Assembly (NCBI GenBank): GCA_016788785.1
Contig: JAEUSM010000016.1
Coordinates: forward strand, 1 to 64,000
Length of the DNA: 64,000 nucleotides
Direction: 5' to 3'
DNA from: Candidatus Kapaibacterium sp.
GTDB lineage: Bacteria > Bacteroidota > Ignavibacteria > Kapaibacteriales > JAEUSM01
Shown: positions 42,993 through 52,266 of the stretch, piece after piece
Layout: every line of letters starts with the position of its first letter
Position numbering within the stretch: the first letter of the stretch is position 1
Position numbers and translations under genes: made by a program
The notes under the pieces: model-generated
The model's database searches: none
What the model was told of the DNA's origin: nothing
What the model saw: only the letters and a program-made list of their open reading frames with translations

Positions 42993-44477
42993 ATGAAATT
43001 TTCCCTACTTTTCTTTCTTTGTTTTTTATTTTCCTTATCAGTTCAATCACAATTAACTGAATTAGAGTCTTTTTATCCTCTTTACAAGATAACAGTTCCC
43101 GGGAAAGAACCTCAGATACTCCCAAAAACATTGGCAATCAATGATCAAATGTATACTTTTGCTTCAGTTACAGGTTCATTGGAATATTTTAAAGGACCAA
43201 ATTGGGAAAAAATCCCAAAAAATCAATTTTCTATTATATCATTTCAGTCAAATTTAGACAAAAGAATTATTTCTAAACCTTATGGTCTTTTTCGAGGTGC
43301 AGTTGTAAATTCTACTCTTGATTCAGCGGGAAAATTGTATTTGACAACGACTGCAAAATTGCATACTACCCTTCCAAAGAAAAAAACATTTGAAAAACAA
43401 TTAGATTCTGATTCGATTTATGTGACTTGCGTTCTTCCTTCAACTTCAGTTCAGTGGTCTCGTTCATTTGGATTTACAAACGCATCGAATATCCAATTTC
43501 ATACAATCAATTTTACAAAAGAATTAGCAAAAGTTTATTTTCAAGCCAAAGATACATTGTATCAATTTGATGTGGACACACAAGGCTCAATAGTTTCTCA
43601 AAAGCGTTATGCAATTCCTAAAACACATAAGGTTTCATTTCTCGCAACTAATTTGGTTGATGAGTTAATAGTACTAACTACCAAAACGTGGGGACAGTAT
43701 GAAATATCTTACGAAGAACAACATCTGCTAATAACCTATAATGTATTGCAAACTATCAAATGGCAAGAATATATCAGCGGTACAAGATTTGAAGTGTTTA
43801 TCAAATCCTTACTTGTTGATTCAAAAGGAACTATTTATGTTATTGGAAATTTTTTAAAAGAAATCACCTCAGATTTTACGACTGTTAAATCTAAAGGTCA
43901 ACAAGACATTTTCATCATCAAGGTATCGGCTCAAGGTAAAACTGTTTTAGTTAATGGTATTGGTAGTGAAGATGGAGACAACATTTCTGCAGTACTTATG
44001 ACAAGTTCTAATGAACTTATTTTGTCAGGACAAATGTATTCATCTGGCACAATTCTCAATGAAAAATTAGAATTTTTCAATCAACCGTTCACATTTGTAG
44101 CGAAAATATCTGCTGATAACCGTATAATATTTGCAAAAGTTTTTGGAGGTTATAGCGTACTTTACCCAAAAATTACTGAAGACCATTACAAAAGAATTTT
44201 GCTAATTGGCTCTTACAAAGATTCATTACTCGTTCGTGATGGAAGAAAATTGGTGTCTAAAGGTGGGAACGATTTCTATTTGGCAACCTACGATGAGTAT
44301 GGCAATTTAGAAGCATACGAACCATTTGGTACCACAGATGATGAATCATTGATTTTAGATTGTGTCTTTATACCAAATAACAGATTTACGTTAATTACCT
44401 ACAATTCTAAATCAATTCCTGAAACGAAACAAAAAGAATATTCACAAGTACTTTGGCGATACCGATATCAACGGTAA
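42993..44477 (+). CDS. Secreted beta-propeller-like protein
   Basis: A 494-residue protein from the ATG at 42993, with signal peptide MKFSLLFFLCFLFSLSVQSQ; the frame is open further upstream but lacks a signal. Repeats such as VDSKGTIYVIGNFLKEI, DIFIIKVSAQGKTVL and DFYLATYDEYGNLEAYEPFG are typical of SBBP-like beta-propeller blades. No T9SS tail is seen at the C-terminus. Twelve bases separate it from hpnC. Confidence 0.72.
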   Translation: MKFSLLFFLCFLFSLSVQSQLTELESFYPLYKITVPGKEPQILPKTLAINDQMYTFASVTGSLEYFKGPNWEKIPKNQFSIISFQSNLDKRIISKPYGLFRGAVVNSTLDSAGKLYLTTTAKLHTTLPKKKTFEKQLDSDSIYVTCVLPSTSVQWSRSFGFTNASNIQFHTINFTKELAKVYFQAKDTLYQFDVDTQGSIVSQKRYAIPKTHKVSFLATNLVDELIVLTTKTWGQYEISYEEQHLLITYNVLQTIKWQEYISGTRFEVFIKSLLVDSKGTIYVIGNFLKEITSDFTTVKSKGQQDIFIIKVSAQGKTVLVNGIGSEDGDNISAVLMTSSNELILSGQMYSSGTILNEKLEFFNQPFTFVAKISADNRIIFAKVFGGYSVLYPKITEDHYKRILLIGSYKDSLLVRDGRKLVSKGGNDFYLATYDEYGNLEAYEPFGTTDDESLILDCVFIPNNRFTLITYNSKSIPETKQKEYSQVLWRYRYQR

Positions 44478-44489
44478 CAAACGTGAACA

Positions 44490-45410
44490 ATGGGTAAAAA
44501 ATTTTCAATTGAAGAATTAAAGGATTTGACTACAGTTCGTGGGGGTAAATTTGAAGCAATTACTCTACATGAAGCGTTTCAATTTTGTGAATCACTTTCT
44601 AAACAACATTACGAAAATTTTCCTGTAGGTTCTATTCTCATTCCAAAACCACTTCGACCACATTTTTATAGTATTTATGCATTTTCACGAATTGCAGATG
44701 ATTTGGGTGATGAAACTGCTCTTTATAGCACCGAAAAACGATTGGAAATGCTCAAATCATTCGAACAATTACTGTTTGAAAAAAACTCTACAAACCCTAT
44801 TTTTCGAGCTTTACACAACACCTTAGATACCTATTCCATACCAACAGAGCCATTTATTCGATTGATTGAGGCTTTTCGCAGTGATATTGTATTTAGTGGT
44901 TTTGATAATTTCGAATCGTTATACCAATATTGCCATTGTTCAGCCAACCCTGTTGGAGAACTCTTATTGAGATTATTTGGTGAATGGAACAAAGAAACTT
45001 CTTCTTTTTCTAATGATATTTGCACGGCTTTGCAATTACTCAATTTTTGGCAAGATTTTTCACGGGATTTTCCAAATGGAAGGTGGTATATACCTACTGA
45101 AGTGATGGAAATATACTCACTTTCTAAAGATTCTGATACACTCATAGGAACGGAAAAAGACAAACAACGAGCATTAGACTTCTTATTTCAAACAACGAAT
45201 CAACTTTTCCTACAAGGTATTCGTCTTCTATCGAGTATAAAATCAACAAGATTACGGATGGAATTATCATTAATCTTGGGTAGTGCAAAAACAGTTCAAC
45301 AAATAGCAATGAATTACGGAACTTCCTTGTTCACGAAACGACCAAAATTGCAGTTAACTGACTTTTTGCCTGTCATCCATCGTAGTTTGAAAGTGTATAA
45401 TACCATTTGA
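44490..45410 (+). CDS. hpnC: HpnC-like squalene/phytoene synthase family protein
   Basis: A 306-residue prenyl-diphosphate-condensing enzyme homologue. It has the first aspartate-rich motif FSRIADDLGDE (about 66-75) and the second LNFWQDFSRDFPNGRWYIP (about 187-205). The ending 'FPNGRWYIP' and the paired neighbour point to HpnC, which converts presqualene diphosphate to hydroxysqualene. The hpnE flavoprotein is not in the window. The gene's stop is 12 bases before hpnD. Confidence 0.85.
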   Translation: MGKKFSIEELKDLTTVRGGKFEAITLHEAFQFCESLSKQHYENFPVGSILIPKPLRPHFYSIYAFSRIADDLGDETALYSTEKRLEMLKSFEQLLFEKNSTNPIFRALHNTLDTYSIPTEPFIRLIEAFRSDIVFSGFDNFESLYQYCHCSANPVGELLLRLFGEWNKETSSFSNDICTALQLLNFWQDFSRDFPNGRWYIPTEVMEIYSLSKDSDTLIGTEKDKQRALDFLFQTTNQLFLQGIRLLSSIKSTRLRMELSLILGSAKTVQQIAMNYGTSLFTKRPKLQLTDFLPVIHRSLKVYNTI

Positions 45411-45421
45411 TTCGACTCAAT

Positions 45422-46306
45422 ATGAGTGTCAATTTTGCAACTGATTTTTCTAATGTATCTCATGTAACGAAACAAAGTAAAACGAGTTTTTACTATTCGT
45501 TTTCGTTTTTACCAAAACAAGAAAGAAATGCACTCTATGCAGTGTATGCTTTTTGTCGTGAGATAGATGACATCGTAGATTCACTAAGTTATCCTTTATA
45601 TGAGTCGATTCCAAAAAAGCGTGAAAGACTTATGGTTTGGCGGAATGATTTGGCAAATATTTATGCTAATTCTAACACCAAAAAATCACTTATCCCTTTA
45701 GCAACAGTCATCAAACAATTTGATTTGCCAAAACAATACTTTTTGACGTTGATAGATGGCTGCGAACGAGATTTGTTGCAGCAACGTTATGAGACATTTG
45801 GAGAATTGAAAGAATACTGTTTTTCCGTTGCTTCAATTGTGGGATTACTGTGTATTGAGATTTTCGGTTATCGTCATGAAGATACCAAAGAATATGCAAT
45901 TAATTTAGGTTATGCATTACAATTGACCAATATCTTACGAGATATAAAATCTGACAAAGACAGAGGATATATATATCTTCCTCAAGAAGATTTGGAGCGC
46001 TTCAACTACAGTGAAGAAGATTTATTTGCTGAACGATATACACCAAATTTTGTCGAGCTAATGGAGTTTGAAGCTCGTCGAGCAAGAGAATATTATAGCA
46101 AAGCTCGTGCAGCCTTACGACCTGACGAACGCTCAACGATGGTGACTGCTGAAATAATGGACAGAATATACTTTCGGTTGTTAGAAAAAATTGAACTAAA
46201 CAATTTTCATGTGTTTTCTAAACGAATGTCTGTTACAACAGCTCATAAATTTCTCATTGCATTGAAACATTGGGTTTCTTCAAAAGTTTTATCCCGAAAA
46301 TACTAA
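45422..46306 (+). CDS. hpnD: HpnD-like presqualene diphosphate synthase
   Basis: A 294-residue trans-isoprenyl synthase from the ATG at 45422. First motif AFCREIDDIVD, second LTNILRDIKSDKDRGYIYLPQEDL, both intact. HpnD condenses two farnesyl diphosphates to presqualene diphosphate. Together with hpnC it indicates squalene for hopanoids or related triterpenes; phytoene synthesis is the alternative reading if the genes serve carotenoids. Confidence 0.87.
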   Translation: MSVNFATDFSNVSHVTKQSKTSFYYSFSFLPKQERNALYAVYAFCREIDDIVDSLSYPLYESIPKKRERLMVWRNDLANIYANSNTKKSLIPLATVIKQFDLPKQYFLTLIDGCERDLLQQRYETFGELKEYCFSVASIVGLLCIEIFGYRHEDTKEYAINLGYALQLTNILRDIKSDKDRGYIYLPQEDLERFNYSEEDLFAERYTPNFVELMEFEARRAREYYSKARAALRPDERSTMVTAEIMDRIYFRLLEKIELNNFHVFSKRMSVTTAHKFLIALKHWVSSKVLSRKY

Positions 46307-46311
46307 TTGTA

Positions 46312-46341
46312 TTGGTATGAACCTTATTTTTATTATTTTTG
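46312..46341 (+). promoter_or_regulatory. Promoter upstream of nuoE
   Basis: TTG (46312-46314), a 19-base spacer and TATTTTTG (46334-46341); start predicted near 46346, leader about 33 bases. Confidence 0.6.
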
Positions 46342-46378
46342 TTAATATTCTTAATTAATCCGATCGAAAGTATACTAT

Positions 46379-46849
46379 ATGAACATTCAGTTTACTGAAG
46401 CAGAACTAAAAGAAGTTGAAAGACTTAAAGGCTTATATCCAGATTCAAAGGCAGCAATTATGCCGATTTTGTGGATGGCACAAAAGAAATTTGGTTGGTT
46501 ATCCGAAGATGTAATGAAATACGTTGGAACCTTGCTTTCTTTACCATATTCTCATGTTTTGGGGGTAGCAAGTTTTTACACAATGTATTTCAAAAAGCCT
46601 ATGGGTAAACATCATGTTCAAGTCTGCACAAATGTTTCTTGTATGCTTCGTGGTGGTGAAGAACTCTATGAGTTTGTTAAAACTACCTATGGTATCGGTC
46701 ATAATGAAACTTCTCAGGATGGAAAAATCTCATTAGAAGAAGTCGAATGTATGGGAGCATGTGGTGGAGCACCTATGATTGCCATCAACGAAGACTTTTA
46801 CGAGAATGTTACTATTCGTGATGTTGAAAAACTTCTTCAAACTTTATAA
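46379..46849 (+). CDS. nuoE: NuoE-like [2Fe-2S] subunit
   Basis: A 156-residue thioredoxin-fold ferredoxin. The four ligands are C83, C88, C124 and C128 (VCTNVSC ... ECMGACGGAPM). The helical N-terminus (SKAAIMPILWMAQKKFGWL) is standard. It is the 24-kDa subunit of complex I or of a related NAD-linked hydrogenase or formate dehydrogenase. No nuoF or nuoG follows, so the gene is detached from its complex operon. Confidence 0.9.
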   Translation: MNIQFTEAELKEVERLKGLYPDSKAAIMPILWMAQKKFGWLSEDVMKYVGTLLSLPYSHVLGVASFYTMYFKKPMGKHHVQVCTNVSCMLRGGEELYEFVKTTYGIGHNETSQDGKISLEEVECMGACGGAPMIAINEDFYENVTIRDVEKLLQTL

Positions 46850-46857
46850 ATATATAC

Positions 46858-47736
46858 GTGAAAACGTTTCAATTTTCAACTGTCTCACAACGATTACTTT
46901 TGATAATATCGTTTGGGTATTTGGCACATATTCTTTCAAATGGCGTCAGTACTTCTTGGTTGCAACTACTTCCATCTACGCTATTACAAGAGCCTTGGAG
47001 AATTTTTACTTACCCTCTTGGTGTGAGTAATGGATTTGAAATGTTTTCTTTTGGGTTTACCTTTTATTTTCTTTCTACCTATTTAGAACGAATTTTTACT
47101 TCTAAGAAAATAATCATTCTTTTTAGTTCATTGTTAATTGCTCAAGCGTTAATTCACTATACGTTCTTTCACAATCCAAATATACCATTACATGGTGTAA
47201 CAGTGTTTACCAGTTTTACGTTAGCAATTATATCATTTACGTTTCCAAGAATACCCGTTCCAATTTTTGGTTTCTTTTCTCTACGACTTTTACATCTTTC
47301 TGGCATTTTGTTAGTGATATCGCTTGTACCTAACATACTTTCATTAAGTGCAAATATCAGCTCGTCAGTATTGTTTCAGATTTTGACACAACATGGATTG
47401 TCCTTGCTTTCTGGGGTATTTGTAGCGTTTTATACTTCTTACAAACGATTGGCACTTTCAGTAGTTTCTAATCAACAATACATTCAAGAACAACCCTACA
47501 CTCCTTCGAAATTTCAAGTGTTTCAAGAAACTTCCCAAGAAGAATCTGTTTTTGTTTCGCGGTATCAATTGGCTAATTCTGCAGAACGAACTGCTCATCC
47601 TGAAGAAGTAACCATAGAATTGATGGATGAGGAATCGAGACTAAATCAAATCTTGGATAAAATCTCTATTCAAGGTAAAGATTCACTTTCTGAAGTTGAA
47701 GTAAAATTTTTAGAAGACTATTCTAAAAAGTTATAA
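46858..47736 (+). CDS. Rhomboid-fold membrane protein, probably non-catalytic
   Basis: A 292-residue protein starting at a GTG (46858), 8 bases after nuoE; the next ATG would delete two helices. Six helices follow the rhomboid plan (LLQEPWRIFTYPLG, FYFLSTYLERIF). The usual GxSG catalytic loop reads LHGVTVF, so the serine is missing. A charged linker leads to a C-terminal LNQILDKISIQGKDSLSEVEVKFLEDYSKK helix pair like that of DUF6576, which often ends Bacteroidota rhomboids. Likely a pseudoprotease. Confidence 0.75.
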   Translation: MKTFQFSTVSQRLLLIISFGYLAHILSNGVSTSWLQLLPSTLLQEPWRIFTYPLGVSNGFEMFSFGFTFYFLSTYLERIFTSKKIIILFSSLLIAQALIHYTFFHNPNIPLHGVTVFTSFTLAIISFTFPRIPVPIFGFFSLRLLHLSGILLVISLVPNILSLSANISSSVLFQILTQHGLSLLSGVFVAFYTSYKRLALSVVSNQQYIQEQPYTPSKFQVFQETSQEESVFVSRYQLANSAERTAHPEEVTIELMDEESRLNQILDKISIQGKDSLSEVEVKFLEDYSKKL

Positions 47737-47776
47737 ATCGTTACTTCCTAACTAATAAATCACACTATCTTCACCA

Positions 47777-48262
47777 ATGTCCTTTTCATCTTTCCAATTC
47801 CAATTACAACAATTACAAGTTAACTGTTCAGCACTATTAGCAGGTGAACGTAATTATATCGCCAATGCAGCAAATATAGCTTCCTGTGTGTTTCATTCCT
47901 TGACAGATGTTAATTGGGTAGGCTTTTACTTTATCGATACCTCTTCTTCATCGAAAGAATTAGTATTAGGCCCATTCCAAGGAAAACCTGCTTGTATTCG
48001 CATTCCATTCGGTAAAGGTGTTTGTGGTACGGTCGCTTTGACTGCTCAAACTATTGTAGTAGATGATGTTCATTTATTCGAAGGTCATATTGCTTGTGAT
48101 AGCGATAGTAATTCAGAAATTGTCATACCAATTATCAAAAACAATGTCCTCATCGGTGTTTTTGACATTGATTCTCCAATAAAAAAACGATTTTCTCATG
48201 AAGATGTTCTCTTACTCGAAAAAATCGTTTATTTGTATTGCGAAGCCTCAGAATTTTCTTAA
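47777..48262 (+). CDS. msrC: Free methionine-(R)-sulfoxide reductase (GAF fold)
   Basis: A 161-residue GAF-domain enzyme that repairs free Met-R-sulfoxide. The three conserved cysteines are C73 (GKPACIRI), C83 (GVCGT) and C107 (HIACDS), as in YebR/fRMsr, and ELVLGPFQGKPACIRIPFGKG is nearly diagnostic. It lies 40 bases after the pseudo-rhomboid gene. Confidence 0.92.
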   Translation: MSFSSFQFQLQQLQVNCSALLAGERNYIANAANIASCVFHSLTDVNWVGFYFIDTSSSSKELVLGPFQGKPACIRIPFGKGVCGTVALTAQTIVVDDVHLFEGHIACDSDSNSEIVIPIIKNNVLIGVFDIDSPIKKRFSHEDVLLLEKIVYLYCEASEFS

Positions 48263-48279
48263 AAATTCTTCGTTTTCAC

Positions 48280-49257
48280 TTAATTTGAATTATTCGCTTT
48301 CAACCATTCTTTAGCTACGTCAGAATCCATATCTGCAGCTTTTTTGTAAAAGCCAATCATTTCAGATTTGTAACTTTTTCGTAAATACTCATCATCAATT
48401 CTATAGACGATGTCTTCCAAGGCGAATGCAGCATTTAAATAGAAATCTCTTTCATTTCCTTTGAGAGCAATCGCTGATTTAAAATCTTCAATAGCAGATT
48501 TATTTACCTCAATAGTATGGTCTACATTCGATATAATTTTAGCCATCCCACGATTATTAAACGCAAAATAATTTTTCGAATTTGAAGTAATTGCTGAAGT
48601 ATAGCTATCTATTGATTTTTTTGAATATTCTAAACCTTTACTTTTAGTTTCCTCACTTACAATTGCTTTTGTTGCTAAAGCATAGTAAGCATTTCCTGAG
48701 TAAAAGTGGGGCATTTCAACTCTTTGTTTTGTGCTAATTGCAGAATCAAAATTTGCAATTGCCATTTCATATTGTTCTGTTGATAAATAGATTTGACCAC
48801 GATTAGTGTAAATATCTGTCAATAGATTTTTATGGTCAGAATCAGGTTTGCCCGTAATAAGAGCAATTGCTCGAGAATATTTTTCCAGTGCTTCTTGCTG
48901 ATTATTTGTACGTACTAAGGCTGAGCCAAAATTATACAAAAATCGAGGATCATTCATTATTTCAGAATTTTTTAATTCTTCCACTTTATTAAAATCTCGT
49001 ATGGCATCTTCGAATTTTGATTGAGCCAAATACGCAATTCCCCGAGATGCATAACCAGGAGCATATTTCGAATTGGCTTGTACTGCCTTTGTATATTCTA
49101 CTAATGCTCCAGCAGGATCTCCTGATTTCATTTTTTTATCACCAGCACGATGAGCAATATGTTCTTTTTTGTCATCGGGTGCTTGTGTTTGTTGTGAATA
49201 GGCTGTTACAGTTATCGATAGAAATGTAACGATATAGCCAATTATTAATAACTTCAT
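48280..49257 (-). CDS. Exported TPR-repeat protein
   Basis: A 325-residue protein with a signal peptide ending VTAYSQQ and six or more TPR units (for example PAGALVEYTKAVQANSKYAPGYASRGIAYLAQSKFEDAIRDFNKV). It should act as a periplasmic protein-interaction scaffold. No partner can be inferred from its neighbours. Confidence 0.8.
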   Translation of the reverse strand: MKLLIIGYIVTFLSITVTAYSQQTQAPDDKKEHIAHRAGDKKMKSGDPAGALVEYTKAVQANSKYAPGYASRGIAYLAQSKFEDAIRDFNKVEELKNSEIMNDPRFLYNFGSALVRTNNQQEALEKYSRAIALITGKPDSDHKNLLTDIYTNRGQIYLSTEQYEMAIANFDSAISTKQRVEMPHFYSGNAYYALATKAIVSEETKSKGLEYSKKSIDSYTSAITSNSKNYFAFNNRGMAKIISNVDHTIEVNKSAIEDFKSAIALKGNERDFYLNAAFALEDIVYRIDDEYLRKSYKSEMIGFYKKAADMDSDVAKEWLKANNSN

Positions 49258-49379
49258 TGGTTTTTTGGAATATTGTTTTTATGAAATTTCATTTAAAGAA
49301 TTAAAATGTACACTTTTTAAGGATTGTTAATCTCGATACATTATCAATTTGGGTAAAAATACGTAGGTAAATTCCATTA

Positions 49380-49775
49380 TTATTTTGACAACAAGTCAGG
49401 AACAATCAAATAAAATCTTCCAATTTCAGCTTGAAAAATTGTCCCATCCTTGGTAATAAAAGAAAACGAACCTTCCATTGTCCCCCAATCAGAATCGATT
49501 GGACAATAGCTCGTATAAGAAAAAGAAGTATTTGGCTCTAATTCAGGGAAATACCCCACAACACCTTCGCCCGAAATAACTTCCTTATCACCCTCTGAAT
49601 TAATAATATTCCATTGACGAGAAAGCAACTTTACCCACTGATTCCCTTCATTGGAGATAACTACATGATAGCTAAAGTAATACTGTCCCGAATCCTCAGA
49701 ATCCTTTTTGGGGATATAGGATGGGATGACTCGAACTCGTATGTTATTTGTTACTACATCTGAAGAAGTATTCAT
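49380..49775 (-). CDS. apaG: ApaG/DUF525 domain protein
   Basis: A 131-residue protein of the ApaG fold (FnIII-like). SYHVVISNEGNQWVKLLSRQWNI and GEGVVGYFPELEPNTSFSYTSYCPID are hallmark segments. The function is not settled; in proteobacteria it is linked to Co2+ resistance and Ap4A metabolism. Confidence 0.92.
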   Translation of the reverse strand: MNTSSDVVTNNIRVRVIPSYIPKKDSEDSGQYYFSYHVVISNEGNQWVKLLSRQWNIINSEGDKEVISGEGVVGYFPELEPNTSFSYTSYCPIDSDWGTMEGSFSFITKDGTIFQAEIGRFYLIVPDLLSK

Positions 49776-49834
49776 AGCTTACACCCAAATGCTATACTAT
49801 CAATTATAATTACTCTAATATACCATTTTTTTAC

Positions 49835-50956
49835 TTAGAATTCAAAAATTGGTACTGATAATCCCATAAAAAATAGTTGTTCGTACTCTCCTCGCATATA
49901 TTGATCAGGATTAATAAGTTGATTTCCTGTTAATATTGTTGGAGTATTAACTATGGGTAATTGGACAAAAGATACTCCAGAATACAAATACAACTTATGA
50001 TATAATTTGAAAGTTCCACCTACAAACCAATGGTCAAAATAGGTTGGGAATCGAGTGAATCCCATAGAAGCTTGAAAACCAAATCTTGATAATAAATCAT
50101 GATAGAACCTACGTTCCCAAGGAAATCTACTTGGTTGACGAGGATCATTATCTGGAAAGACTTGCAAAGAAATCATTCCATCGCCTCTAAATTCATTTCT
50201 TGGTTCTCGAGTTGCAGTCGTTGCTAAGGTTTGAGAATTAAATTCAAATGATGTGACAGGTTGGCGAGTCCAAACATAACTAACTCCAACCCCAAAATTG
50301 TTAAAGTGAGGACTATAACCAGGAACTTCTACCACTGTATATTCAATATCTACAGGTGGGTCGTTATAGCGAAAAAATTCAATTCTCGCATAGTAATTTG
50401 GCAATGTAGTTGTTGATGTTTTTGGATGAATAAGATAAGTAAATGCTGGACTTCCATTTGTGTGAACCTGTGTAACATTTGTTAATTGTACCCACGATGT
50501 TCCATTTTTACCACTACTTTTCGATGTTAGTTGAAGATTATATCGTTCATTAGGCGAGTCTTCAAAGACAATTACCGCTAATAAATTTCCTTGTGTAAGT
50601 TGTTGTACTTCTTTTTGAGTAGTTGTATTTATAATAGATGATATATTTTTTTGTGTGGAACCATCAAAAAAAAGCACATATTCGGGTTTTACGTTTTCAC
50701 TTAAAACCGAACCTTGTGTGAGCAAATGATCAATTATTCCTAATTTTGTACAATGTAAAAACAATTGTAATGGTGTTGTTTCATCTTGCAATGCTAATTG
50801 ATGGAGTGCCATAACATCCAATTCTCCTAATTCTTCAATATTTCTTGTTTGTGCAGTTGATAGAGAAGTGGATACGACAAACAACAAAATGAACTTAAAG
50901 ATAGATACTAATCTCAGTTTATATTTACAAAATTTTTCACGAATTGTTTTTTTCAT
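49835..50956 (-). CDS. Hypothetical exported protein, outer-membrane-like C-terminus
   Basis: A 373-residue protein with a signal peptide (FILLFVVSTSLSTAQ). The N-terminal half (residues 35-195) is a predicted beta-sandwich; the C-terminal half has amphipathic strands such as GVGVSYVWTRQPV, GFQASMGFTRF and FVGGTFKLYHKLYLYSGVSFVQL, ending in phenylalanine (SVPIFEF), as in outer-membrane barrels. Divergent from sbcD. Family not recognised. Confidence 0.7.
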   Translation of the reverse strand: MKKTIREKFCKYKLRLVSIFKFILLFVVSTSLSTAQTRNIEELGELDVMALHQLALQDETTPLQLFLHCTKLGIIDHLLTQGSVLSENVKPEYVLFFDGSTQKNISSIINTTTQKEVQQLTQGNLLAVIVFEDSPNERYNLQLTSKSSGKNGTSWVQLTNVTQVHTNGSPAFTYLIHPKTSTTTLPNYYARIEFFRYNDPPVDIEYTVVEVPGYSPHFNNFGVGVSYVWTRQPVTSFEFNSQTLATTATREPRNEFRGDGMISLQVFPDNDPRQPSRFPWERRFYHDLLSRFGFQASMGFTRFPTYFDHWFVGGTFKLYHKLYLYSGVSFVQLPIVNTPTILTGNQLINPDQYMRGEYEQLFFMGLSVPIFEF

Positions 50957-50990
50957 GCTATCTATAGTCAGTTGTTGTCGATATGGATTG

Positions 50991-50998
50991 TATATTTG
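50991..50998 (+). promoter_or_regulatory. TATATTTG -7 element of sbcD
   Basis: Exact TAnnTTTG; a TTG at 50972-50974 gives a slightly short 16-base spacer. Predicted leader about 28 bases. It faces a minus-strand element at 51014-51021. Confidence 0.5.
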
Positions 50999-51013
50999 CT
51001 ATTCATATTATTG

Positions 51014-51021
51014 CAAATATA
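51014..51021 (-). promoter_or_regulatory. TATATTTG -7 element of the 49835 gene
   Basis: Minus-strand TATATTTG, 16 bases from the sbcD element, so the two divergent transcripts overlap their promoters and may compete. No clear -33. Confidence 0.4.
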
Positions 51022-51030
51022 CTGTAAACA

Positions 51031-52266
51031 ATGAAAATTCTTCATACTTCTGATTGGCATCTTGGTCAAACCCTACATTTTCAAAGTAGAGATGAGGAGC
51101 ATTCTCACTTTTTGGATTGGCTTTTCGAAGTTATTCAAAAAGAACAAATAGATTGCCTTCTTCACACCGGTGATGTATTTGACGTTGGAAATCCTACGAA
51201 TAGCTCGAGAGAATTATATTTTACCTTTTTGTCAAAACTTCAAAGGACTAATTGTAAAACGACTATAATTATCGCTGGTAATCACGATTCACCTATGATG
51301 CTGCAACATTCAGCTTCACTATTAGCAAACTTACAAATTTTTGTCATCACTACTGCACAAAAGTTTCAACAACCTATTGAAATAAAAAATTCATTGGGTG
51401 AAACTTGTGCGATTTGTAGTCCTATTCCATACTTACGAGATCAAGATTTGATGTTGTACAAACAAGATGAGAATATTGACGAGACAAAAGAAAGACTTCG
51501 GAATGCTATTGAATCATACTATATAGAAGCATTCCATAAGGCACAACAAAACAATCCAAAGAAAGTTCCAATTATTCTCACAGGTCATTTAGTTGCTCAT
51601 AAAGGTGAAATGACAGAATCTCAATCTGAACGTCCAATCCATCGGCAGAATTTTGGTGAATTGCATACTACGAATCTTCCTTCAGAAATTTCCTATGTTG
51701 CATTGGGGCATTTGCATAAACCTCAACAAATCAATGGTGGCGTTCTCACACGTTACGCCGGTTCACCAATACCACTATCGTTTCAAGAAGTCAATTACCA
51801 TCATTCAATTACCATTGTTGAAATCATTGATAATTCTATTCAAACTACACAAGTTTCTATACCAAGATTTCGAATGTTATTAAGAATTTCCATTCGTAAT
51901 TTTGACGAATTTGAGCAGCAATTACTAACGTCTTTAGATGTTGAAAGCACTTTGTCCCCTACTTGGATAGAATGTGAATGTAAAGATTTCATTGTTACTG
52001 ATTCAATTAAAGTAGAATTGCAAACAATTGCTCAAAACCATAATGCAAGCATATTAAAATTTACCCATATATTTACTGAACCAAACAAACAATTTGCAGA
52101 TGCCATACCAACGAAAGATATCTCTTCATTTACTGAAATGGAAATGTTTGTGATGACTTTAGAACAGTCGAAGACAAACGTAACTGAAGAAGATCAAAAA
52201 GATTTATTAACTACATTTGCAGAAGCATTAGGACAATTTCAAGAATTCAACAAGGAGGGGAAATAA
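51031..52266 (+). CDS. sbcD: Exonuclease SbcCD, D subunit
   Basis: A 411-residue Mre11-like nuclease. Metal-binding motifs are clear: TSDWHLG (7-13), HTGDVFD (about 46-52), AGNHDSP (about 84-90), TGHLVAHKG and ALGHLHKPQ. It works with SbcC on hairpins, DNA ends and protein-DNA adducts. Its stop overlaps the sbcC ATG by one base. Confidence 0.95.
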   Translation: MKILHTSDWHLGQTLHFQSRDEEHSHFLDWLFEVIQKEQIDCLLHTGDVFDVGNPTNSSRELYFTFLSKLQRTNCKTTIIIAGNHDSPMMLQHSASLLANLQIFVITTAQKFQQPIEIKNSLGETCAICSPIPYLRDQDLMLYKQDENIDETKERLRNAIESYYIEAFHKAQQNNPKKVPIILTGHLVAHKGEMTESQSERPIHRQNFGELHTTNLPSEISYVALGHLHKPQQINGGVLTRYAGSPIPLSFQEVNYHHSITIVEIIDNSIQTTQVSIPRFRMLLRISIRNFDEFEQQLLTSLDVESTLSPTWIECECKDFIVTDSIKVELQTIAQNHNASILKFTHIFTEPNKQFADAIPTKDISSFTEMEMFVMTLEQSKTNVTEEDQKDLLTTFAEALGQFQEFNKEGK

